32,316 nucleotides of DNA from JAJPKE01 sp052143275 (lineage in GTDB: Bacteria > Chloroflexota > Ktedonobacteria > Ktedonobacterales > JADMIN01). This document shows, in pieces, positions 23,841-30,361 of the stretch. Where the stretch lies: assembly GCA_052143275.1 (NCBI GenBank), contig JBKQTH010000331.1, forward strand, positions 1 to 32,316. Direction: 5' to 3'. The position numbers and the translations under genes are program-made. The stretch's first letter is position 1, and each line of letters starts with the position of its first letter. A model generated the notes under the pieces. The model saw only the letters and a list, made by a program, of their open reading frames with translations, was not told the DNA's origin and did no database searches.

Positions 23841-24159
23841 GCGGAAGCTGAGAGTCGCGCACGTCGCCGACTGGCGTTTCAGCGTGGCCTGCGTTGCCGA
23901 GCACTTTCACACTGAAGTCGTCGGTCTCGAGCGAATTGCCGTAGCCGCTGCGTGCGCAGTAGGGCAAGACATAGGCGCTAAGCCACTCTGGGCAGTGCAC
24001 AGCGTTGACTTTGTCTGCCTCTTGCGCGGGCCGCTTGTCGCGGTCAAGCCTTTCATGGAGGTCATTACTGAGTCGTACGTCGGCTGAGAAATGGAGAGTA
24101 TCGGGAGCGGCCAAGAGCACTCGAGCTAGGGAGGAATCTAGATTTGCGTGTTCCGTCAA
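23833..24159 (-). CDS. Unrecognised accessory protein, family member 3
   Basis: A 108-aa reading from TTG 24159, the codon matching the ATG of member 1 (the ATG-to-TTG change is visible in otherwise similar DNA). The N-terminal module (SLARVLLAAPDTLHFSADV, LSNDLHERLDR) matches member 1. The C-terminal half is different: VNAVHCPEWLSAYVLPYCAR, then SLETDDFSVKVLGNAGHAE. Two cysteines and a His could suggest a metal site, but nothing is diagnostic. The frame stays open upstream opposite the split-barrel gene; that part is a shadow. It may be weakly translated because of the TTG. Confidence 0.45.
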   Translation of the reverse strand: MTEHANLDSSLARVLLAAPDTLHFSADVRLSNDLHERLDRDKRPAQEADKVNAVHCPEWLSAYVLPYCARSGYGNSLETDDFSVKVLGNAGHAETPVGDVRDSQLPLR

Positions 24160-24228
24160 GTTGCCTTGCCTATCTTTTCTCTGCTCTGGCTTTAGCCAGA
24201 GAGTGCTATCATATGGGGAAAACGCGGG
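24045..24228. repeat. Direct repeat B, copy 2 (other copy 17425-17610)
   Basis: Similar to 17425-17610 over the N-terminal module and the upstream divergent region. Beyond the repeat the plus-strand neighbours differ: DUF2283 at copy 1, a split-barrel protein at copy 2. Confidence 0.78.
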
Positions 24229-24261
24229 CACACGTAGACCTGAGGGGAGAGAACCGAACAC

Positions 24262-24675
24262 ATGGCGGGATTCGATCAGACGATACTCGACGCGGCCGCA
24301 CAGCAGCGCGAAGTCGAGCTCACCACCTGGGGACGCCTCTCGGGACGTCCATCGCGTGTGACCATCTGGATCTGGGGCGATGGTCGGCGCCTCTACATTC
24401 GCTCCGGCGGCGGCATGGGCCGCGACTGGCCTCAGAATCTGCGGGCAGCGGGGCGCGGGATTCTTCATTTGGTCGGCCGGGATATTCCCGTCCGCGCTCG
24501 CCACGTTTCCGACCCCGCCGAGGCCCGCGCGGGAGCGGAGTGGATCAACCACAAGTACGGGGCGCCGGTGCAGGCTTCGGCGGAAGGCGAGCCGCTCACG
24601 CCAGCCGAGCAGGCAACATTTGAGCTGACACCGGAGAACATGGAGAGCGCAGCGAGCGCTGAGAGCACTTCCTGA
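24262..24675 (+). CDS. Split-barrel flavin/F420-type protein (DUF2255/DUF385-like)
   Basis: A 137-aa protein with the layout of the small FMN/F420-binding split-barrel families: VELTTWGRLSGRPSRVTIWI, then GRRLYIRSGGGMGRDWPQNL, then GILHLVGRDIPVRARHVSDP. Members bind flavin or deazaflavin cofactors as oxidoreductases; whether this one does is not visible. ATG 24262 has AGGGGAG upstream. The last 30 residues are polar and probably unstructured. It is GC-rich relative to its neighbours and divergent from family member 3, suggesting independent acquisition. Confidence 0.75.
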   Translation: MAGFDQTILDAAAQQREVELTTWGRLSGRPSRVTIWIWGDGRRLYIRSGGGMGRDWPQNLRAAGRGILHLVGRDIPVRARHVSDPAEARAGAEWINHKYGAPVQASAEGEPLTPAEQATFELTPENMESAASAESTS

Positions 24676-24849
24676 GCGGCACTGCCGCGTAAATAGGCGA
24701 GGCGCCAGCGGCACAGATGCATCCCTACTGCTGGTCTGTACTCGGGGAGACTGGTGAGCTCCTGATATTGCCCTAAGCCCTCAATGGCTTGTCTAGATGT
24801 CTGCAAGGGCAGGACTGGAGCTGGCAAACCAGTGTGACACGACATCACC

Positions 24850-25112
24850 TTACCAGAGCCGATGGATGCCATACGCATCGAGAGCTGGATCAGCACTCAC
24901 AAGAGGAATCTGCTCGACCAGTGCCTGCGCAATAAGCAGCCGATCAACCTGAGCTTCCCTTAGCTGATCTTGATCGCCATTTCCCAGAGGCTGGCCATGC
25001 TCATAACGACGTCATTTGAGCTGTCGGCGATGACTACTTTAGCAGCTGCACTCAGGTGGGAACTATCGTCGATGAACCAAAGGAACGCGTGGGTGTCCAG
25101 CGGCACCCTCAC
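24850..25112 (-). pseudogene. vapC: PIN-domain toxin (vapC) with internal deletion
   Basis: It starts at GTG 25112, overlapping the antitoxin stop by four bases. The frame reads VRVPLDTHAFLWFIDDSSHL and continues to SLWEMAIKIS, then TAA at 24961-24963. In the +1 frame, the VapC C-terminus follows immediately: AQVDRLLIAQALVEQIPLVS, then ADPALDAYGIHRLW and a stop at 24850. About 30-45 residues that normally lie between these parts are missing and the frame is shifted, so the toxin is broken although both conserved ends survive. Confidence 0.85.
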
Positions 25113-25336
25113 TTCATATACTCCTCAAGGTCTGGCAGTGGCGCATCGAAATCGTCGGTCATGGTAAATGTGCCCTTGCCGCTGCCGGCAACGCGATCGT
25201 GCGTGCTGCGGGTGATCGGGACCAGTTGGACCTGATGCTCAGCATCCTGGGTGATGATGACCGTTTCTCCTGCAAGCGCTGCTTTGACGAGGTCTCCCAG
25301 GCGGGCCTTGGCCTCCTCGGGAGTTACCTGATGCAT
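25109..25336 (-). CDS. vapB: Phd/YefM-type antitoxin
   Basis: A 75-aa antitoxin. The N-terminal Phd/YefM-like DNA-binding part includes VTPEEAKARLGDLVKAALAG and ETVIITQDAEHQVQLVPI. The C-terminal toxin-binding tail includes DDFDAPLPDLEEYMK, typical of partners of PIN toxins. ATG 25336 is chosen for GAGGAGG five bases upstream; a longer in-frame version lacks support. It overlaps the vapC start (GTGA). It appears intact while its toxin is deleted, so it may persist as a stand-alone repressor or simply be decaying. Confidence 0.85.
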   Translation of the reverse strand: MHQVTPEEAKARLGDLVKAALAGETVIITQDAEHQVQLVPITRSTHDRVAGSGKGTFTMTDDFDAPLPDLEEYMK

Positions 25337-25621
25337 ATCTGCCTCCTCGTGCTCAGCGATGAACACCGACTGGAGCAATACTCGCATAGATCGCGCTCAG
25401 TACTCGGGGGGGCCAACATAGGGTCTGTATGGAATCTCATGACGCCTCTACGCTCGATTGTGCTGAGTGCCCAGTGTTGTTATCTCGCACAGGTCTGCGG
25501 GTGCGGGAACGAGCGACGCCAAAGGGACTGCCGTCTCGGCCCGCACCTCGCTCTCCGCGCTGCCTGGCGCTGACTGCTCCTGATCGAGCGCTGACACTGG
25601 CACCGCCGATGCCGGTGCAGG

Positions 25622-25807
25622 TCACTCGGCAGGAGGAGCTCCACGAGCGGCCTGCGCCATGCCCCGGACAATGCCAATGGCACCTTGGGCTTGCTGCGCA
25701 CACTGCTTGGCTCTCAAGGCATCCAGCTCAATCTGCTTCTCGATCGCGCGCTTGCGCTCCTCCAAGGTCAGCACCTGCTTCCGGGGTGCGCGACTGAGAC
25801 GGGTCAA
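25622..25807 (-). CDS. Small charged helical protein, uncertain
   Basis: A 61-aa reading with a strongly helical, possibly coiled-coil core (VLTLEERKRAIEKQIELDAL, then RAKQCAQQA) and a Gly/Ala/Pro tail. The start would be TTG 25807, with GGAG too close to it to be a good ribosome binding site. Composition is the only support. No family was recognised. The rest of 25388-25820 shows no other gene I can support. Confidence 0.35.
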   Translation of the reverse strand: MTRLSRAPRKQVLTLEERKRAIEKQIELDALRAKQCAQQAQGAIGIVRGMAQAARGAPPAE

Positions 25808-25820
25808 CTCCAGGTTGCCA

Positions 25821-26882
25821 CTACTCGACTAGTGCGCTCACCTCACTATGAATACGCAGGAGGTCGGGGATAGTCTCCGGCGGCCGGCGGCCCATGCCGC
25901 ACTCAGTGGCCACTCCAAAGTTCTCCACCGCCCGTCTTGCCGCCGCGATGCGACGCTGTGCCCCTTCTGCTCCGTCGTGAATATGGACTAGCCCCAGGTA
26001 GAGCTCTGTTTCCGGGTGGAGCTTCAGGTCGCGCAGCGATGCGAAATAGGCGTCATCACTCCGGTCGCGCGGTACCGGCATATGAATCCAGTTAATTGGT
26101 CGAGTCACTCCAGCTGATACTGCGTTGGCCACTGCGACCAGTTTCGATGTGTCCTCCGGCTCCTTAAAGTGCTTGTGTCCTGCGTCGCCATAGCAGAGAT
26201 GGTAGCCCAACTCCACATCCGACGGGACACGGTTCCCAAGCCGAATGAGCCGGTCGGCGAGCTGCTCCATCGTATCAGCGCGTCCAGACAGGAAGCTCGG
26301 GAAAGCGCCCTCCAAGATGCCAAACTCCACTGCGACATCCCACTGTATCGCCAGTTCGTCGTGGGGGATCCCGCCGGTGATCCGGTCCAGCTCGTGGAGC
26401 ATGGTACGCTCGTACGCTGGCTCCACTGTAGCCTGATCTTGCACAGGAAAGAACGCGGCAACCGTAGCCATTGGCGTGGGCAGGGAGACCTGGAAGCGTG
26501 TGTTCGGCGGGATAGCCCCCTCCAGCTTGAGTCGCGAGTAAACAGGATATGATGCCAAGGCGGCGTCCGCGTATCCCAAGTTTTCGAAACTGATCTCATC
26601 AGGAGAGACGCCTGCCCGGAGCCGTACCGAAGGTAGAGGCGCGTACGCATTCGGATCCGGAGGAATCATTTCCACCTGCGGGCTTTGCCCCAGGAATTCG
26701 ATCTGCCAGCCGATCCAGTTGCTGCGTATCCCTGTCTCGCCATCGGGGATGCGGCGTAGCCGCCGGCCCAGGGTGACGCTACTCGTGCGAAAGACCTCCT
26801 CAGCGTCCTTCAGCGGAACACTTCCCACCAGATGCACCCCCCGAGGCCGCTCCACCGCGGCACCATGCTCGTCGTCGGCCAT
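25821..26882 (-). CDS. MetE/UROD-fold protein, methionine synthase-like
   Basis: A 353-aa single-barrel protein resembling the C-terminal catalytic half of cobalamin-independent methionine synthase and related stand-alone homologues. Visible: GVHLVGSVPLKDAEEVF at the N-terminus, LGRRLRRIPDGETGIRSNWI, ELGYHLCYGDAGHKH with possible His/Cys zinc ligands, GLVHIHDGAEGAQRR, and VATECGMGRRPPETIPDLL with the conserved Cys. ATG 26882 is chosen for GGAGA about seven bases upstream; an upstream extension reading is not protein-like. Substrate unknown. Full MetE is about 750 aa, so a true methionine synthase role is not implied. Confidence 0.8.
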   Translation of the reverse strand: MADDEHGAAVERPRGVHLVGSVPLKDAEEVFRTSSVTLGRRLRRIPDGETGIRSNWIGWQIEFLGQSPQVEMIPPDPNAYAPLPSVRLRAGVSPDEISFENLGYADAALASYPVYSRLKLEGAIPPNTRFQVSLPTPMATVAAFFPVQDQATVEPAYERTMLHELDRITGGIPHDELAIQWDVAVEFGILEGAFPSFLSGRADTMEQLADRLIRLGNRVPSDVELGYHLCYGDAGHKHFKEPEDTSKLVAVANAVSAGVTRPINWIHMPVPRDRSDDAYFASLRDLKLHPETELYLGLVHIHDGAEGAQRRIAAARRAVENFGVATECGMGRRPPETIPDLLRIHSEVSALVE

Positions 26883-27018
26883 GTTCTTCTCCAATCCATC
26901 GATACTCCTGCCGGCGGGGGAGTGACGACGCCCAGTTGACGCGCTCATGAGCCTGCCTGCCACCGCCGTGCAAACATAACAGGATTGCTTACATTCTCGC
27001 ATGCAGCTGCGGACTTGT

Positions 27019-29742
27019 CTATTCTGCGGGGCTGCCCAGGGGCAGGGTGAACCAGAAGGTGGATCCCTTGCCGGGGCTGCTCTCGACGCCGGCCTGTCCG
27101 TGGTGCCGGTCAACAATCATACGGGAAATGTGTAATCCCAGTCCCAGTCCGACCCCGGTTCCGCTCTGCACCTCAACCCCTCTGGCCCGGTGGAAGCGCT
27201 CCCAGATCTGCTCCTGCTCCTCCAAGGGAAGTCCTGGCCCTTGGTCGCGTACCCAGACCCGCGCTCGATCTTGGTCCACCTGCACCCCGACGTCAACCGA
27301 GCGATCGGCCGAGGAGTATTTGAGCGCATTGGTGAGGAAATTGGTCACGACCTGCTCGATCCGGCCAGCATCGGCATACACCGGCACCGACAGATTAGCA
27401 GGGCACTCCAGGTGGATCCTCCGATCCGGAGCTGCCTCCCGCTGTTCCCGAACCGCCTCGCGGACAGTGGCCAACAGATCAATCTGATCCGGCTGCAGTT
27501 CCAGTTTGCCTGCCTGGATACGCGAGACATCCACGAGGTCATTTACGAGCCGCTCCAACCGCCCCATCTGGTGCGCAGTGCGGCTGAGCTGCTCAAATGC
27601 CTCTTGAGGAGCGACGTCTTTGCTGGGAACCGCACCAGTCTTGCCCTGGGTGATCTTGCGTAGGCGCCGGTCGGTCAATTGGAGGCTGAGTTTGAGCGAG
27701 GTGAGGGGAGTCTTGAGTTCGTGGCTGGCGATGCCCAGGAAGGTATCCATCTGGGCCTTGATCTCGCCCAGCGCCAGTTCGTTGGCCCGTGCCTCAGCCC
27801 AGTGGCGCAGCAACTGGTCCCGTTCCAGAACCAGGGCACCAAGCTGGGCAAGAGTCCCAGTGAGTAGGACCTCTTCCTCTCTCGAATAGTCGTGGTCTTG
27901 CCCTTGATAAGCCACCATAAGGATCCCTACCAGCTCCTCACCCAGCAGCATCGGCACTAACCGGCCAGTCTGGGCCTGAAAGAGGGTGTACCAGGAGCGC
28001 TCCGGTAGACGGTGGGTATCCAGCAGCGCAGACTTGCCCGCGTACAACGACGTGGCTATAGCAAGGCCGTAGCGCTCCTCGAGGTTCTGCGCCGGGGACC
28101 AGCTGGCCCACCACGCCTGCTCCTGCTCGGGCGGCAAGCCTACCTCCATCACCGGGACCAGTCGCCCGGTCGGTGCATCCACCGCTGCGATGCTGACGTG
28201 CCGGCACCCCAGGACGCTACGGGTTAACTCCGCTAGCCGTCTGGCCACCAGGGGAAGGGCCGCATCGCTTACGAGCGCCGACGGCGGCTCCTCCTTCAGT
28301 TCGCCGGCGGGTATCGCGGGTCGGACCTGGACCATCGCTTCTGCCATAGCCATCAGCGCGCCGAGCGTCTCGCGAGTACGTTGCTCCAGGTGGTGCCGGG
28401 CGGTCATGTCGCGAAACACCTCGACACAGCCGGTTACCTGGCCCAGCTGGTCACGGATGGGTGCGCCACTCACATTGAAGACGACCTTGCGACCTTCTAG
28501 ATTCTTGACTTGGACATCTATACCCGTCAGTGTTTCGCCTTGGAGAAGCCGAGTAACTGGCCGCGCCTCCACCGCCAGAGGTTGCCCTTGCTCATCGGCT
28601 AGGGCCAACATAGCAAATCGTTGCTCCATGGGGAGCGCCAGGAATTCGGGGTGCCGTTCGACTCCGTGCAGGGTGCGAAACGCATGGTTTGTCCGCACCA
28701 GCCGGCCGTGGCTATCGAGGAAGGCGATGCCGTCAGTCATGGCCTCGAAGATAGCTTCCAGTTCCCGCGCATGCTCGGTCTCCTCACGCTCCAGGTGCCG
28801 CAGGGCTGAAATATCCTGCGCGCTGGCTACTGCGCCGGTAATAGCCCCAGCCTCATCCCGCATAGGAGCTGCCGAGTTGAGAATGACTCGGCGCTGCCCA
28901 TCCAGTGTCTCGATCTCGAGTTCCTCGTTCAGCACCACTTTGCCGCTGGCCAGAGCGCGGACTAGCGTCCAGTCTTTTGGAGCCAGCGGCTGGCCAGTCG
29001 TGGCCCACCACGACTTGAACTGGTTATACTGTGAGTACTGGGTGATGTTGGTGCCTAGTGGGACCTCGCCACCCCACAGAGCTTTGGTTGCCTGGTTCAT
29101 TGCCAACAGTTCACCCTGGGGGCTGGCGATCATCACCGCTGAGGGCAGCACATCCAACATAGTGCGAAGTCGCTCCGCGTCCGTGCGGCTGCGAGCTGCC
29201 GCCTGGGCCAGTAAGCGAGCGGCATCCTGGGCCTGCCGGCGGGACCGCTCTCTCTGGCCGGCAAGAAGACTAATACTGGTTCCCACCAGCAGATACATCA
29301 ATAGACCGATGCCATTGGCTGGGTCGGCGAGCATCCCGGCGTAGTAGGGAGGGAGCACCATAAAATAAAGCAGTAATGTTCCCATCAGTGTCGCCAGCAG
29401 GCCAGGACCCGCTCCCCAGCCGAAGGCAATCAGGACCACACCCACCAGAGCGAGGACCCCATAATAGGCAGTCGACGGAAATAGGGACAGGAGTAAGAAA
29501 ATTAGACCCGCCGCCGCCAGTTCGATGAGCCCGGCTACCAGATACCCAACCAAGGGATTCCGCAACTGCTCCGGAAGCCACTCGGAGGCGAAGGAGTTCC
29601 CCTGGATCCAGCGAATCAAGTTGAGCCCAGATTTATTGGCGCGGTACTCTGGTGGCGATATTTGGCTCTCCGCCTCTTTCGGCGAAGTGGTCTCGAGACG
29701 GGGTGGCTCATGGTTAGAGAATGGGGAGGAACTTGCGTTCAT
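27019..29742 (-). CDS. Membrane histidine kinase with KdpD-like TM region, PAS and GAF domains
   Basis: A 907-aa sensor kinase. In order: polar N-terminus of about 60 residues; four clustered TM helices resembling the KdpD/DUF4118 bundle (YLVAGLIELAAAGLIFLLLS onward); a coiled segment; PAS domains (TMLDVLPSAVMIASPQGELL, then AIFEAMTDGIAFLDSHGRLV); a GAF-like domain; HisKA with phospho-acceptor His near 675 (GIASHELKTPLTSLKLS); and HATPase with NFLTNALKYSS, RDQGPGLP and GTGVGLGLGLHI. ATG 29742 has GGAG seven bases upstream. No response regulator is adjacent. It is divergent from a second PAS kinase at 30362. Confidence 0.93.
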   Translation of the reverse strand: MNASSSPFSNHEPPRLETTSPKEAESQISPPEYRANKSGLNLIRWIQGNSFASEWLPEQLRNPLVGYLVAGLIELAAAGLIFLLLSLFPSTAYYGVLALVGVVLIAFGWGAGPGLLATLMGTLLLYFMVLPPYYAGMLADPANGIGLLMYLLVGTSISLLAGQRERSRRQAQDAARLLAQAAARSRTDAERLRTMLDVLPSAVMIASPQGELLAMNQATKALWGGEVPLGTNITQYSQYNQFKSWWATTGQPLAPKDWTLVRALASGKVVLNEELEIETLDGQRRVILNSAAPMRDEAGAITGAVASAQDISALRHLEREETEHARELEAIFEAMTDGIAFLDSHGRLVRTNHAFRTLHGVERHPEFLALPMEQRFAMLALADEQGQPLAVEARPVTRLLQGETLTGIDVQVKNLEGRKVVFNVSGAPIRDQLGQVTGCVEVFRDMTARHHLEQRTRETLGALMAMAEAMVQVRPAIPAGELKEEPPSALVSDAALPLVARRLAELTRSVLGCRHVSIAAVDAPTGRLVPVMEVGLPPEQEQAWWASWSPAQNLEERYGLAIATSLYAGKSALLDTHRLPERSWYTLFQAQTGRLVPMLLGEELVGILMVAYQGQDHDYSREEEVLLTGTLAQLGALVLERDQLLRHWAEARANELALGEIKAQMDTFLGIASHELKTPLTSLKLSLQLTDRRLRKITQGKTGAVPSKDVAPQEAFEQLSRTAHQMGRLERLVNDLVDVSRIQAGKLELQPDQIDLLATVREAVREQREAAPDRRIHLECPANLSVPVYADAGRIEQVVTNFLTNALKYSSADRSVDVGVQVDQDRARVWVRDQGPGLPLEEQEQIWERFHRARGVEVQSGTGVGLGLGLHISRMIVDRHHGQAGVESSPGKGSTFWFTLPLGSPAE

Positions 29743-29768
29743 ATGGGAACTCCGCGGGAAGTAGAGCA

Positions 29769-29819
29769 ATTAAGGGTACTATCACACTTGCTCTGTTACG
29801 ATGTGATTAAGGGTATAAT
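29769..29819. promoter_or_regulatory. 10-bp direct repeats and a -10-like box between the two kinases
   Basis: ATTAAGGGTA occurs at 29769-29778 and again at 29806-29815, 37 bp apart (three to four helical turns). A perfect TATAAT lies at 29814-29819 on the plus strand, but the -35 position (CTCTGT) is poor. The pair could be a regulator-binding site just upstream of the kinase start at 29742. Confidence 0.4.
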
Positions 29820-29903
29820 AGCACCTTCTCTTGATCACATGGGCAGTGCCACTACCAGACGTTCCCTCGCTGTAGCTTCGAAATACTGCATAGTTGGTAG
29901 CAC

Positions 29904-30206
29904 GTGGGAGTAGCGGCCGAGGGTGATTTCCACACTATGATTCTCCCGGCGTCTTCCGAAAGGTGTACTCACACCGAGCGATTGGCAATTCGACGGTTAT
30001 GGGGCGAAAATGGGATGAGTAGTCGACGTAAGGCTATTGGTCCTTGCGTTTGCGGTCAGAGTGAGGTATATCGTAGCAAGGTCGAGCTAGCCGACAAATC
30101 GCGCCTGATAGCAGACTTTACTGATCGTAGCATGCGTTGCTACTTCGCAGACATCGGCATCACGCCGCCACCTGGTGAACACGCTCTGGCACACCGTATG
30201 CACTGA
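29904..30206 (+). CDS. Hypothetical 100-aa reading, uncertain
   Basis: From GTG 29904 the frame encodes 100 aa with several Cys (ACVCGQ-like segment GPCVCGQSEVYR, then RCYFADIGITPPPGEHAL). No family was recognised, no clear ribosome binding site precedes it, and the internal ATG at 30015 is an equal alternative. It lies in the 620-bp gap between the two kinases. Apart from the repeats and -10 box at 29769-29819, I see no other feature there. Confidence 0.25.
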   Translation: MGVAAEGDFHTMILPASSERCTHTERLAIRRLWGENGMSSRRKAIGPCVCGQSEVYRSKVELADKSRLIADFTDRSMRCYFADIGITPPPGEHALAHRMH

Positions 30207-30361
30207 CATTTCCTCGACTCCTTTCAGTGTTGGCGCCAGATCGTCCAACGTCGGCTGCACTTCTGCCTCGTATTCTCGTAGGCTTTGGGATGATTAAGTA
30301 GGATAGTCGGGCTGGCACGCACTGGAAGAGAATAGATTGCACCAGGGACACGGGTAGGATT

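Noticed and set aside
23833..24714. 293-aa minus-strand reading
   Set aside because: The upstream two thirds are antisense to the split-barrel gene at 24262-24675; only 23833-24159 is supported by similarity to member 1.
24676..24849. Protein-like minus-strand triplets after the split-barrel gene
   Set aside because: No start, stop or family support; could be a relic, but the evidence is only compositional.
16670..25820. CRISPR array, complete insertion sequence or complete prophage in the accessory stretch
   Set aside because: No regularly spaced repeats, no intact transposase with terminal inverted repeats and no phage structural genes were found.
28190..29344. 384-aa plus-strand open frame
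   Set aside because: Antisense shadow of the PAS/GAF histidine kinase; Arg/Ser-rich with no domain features.
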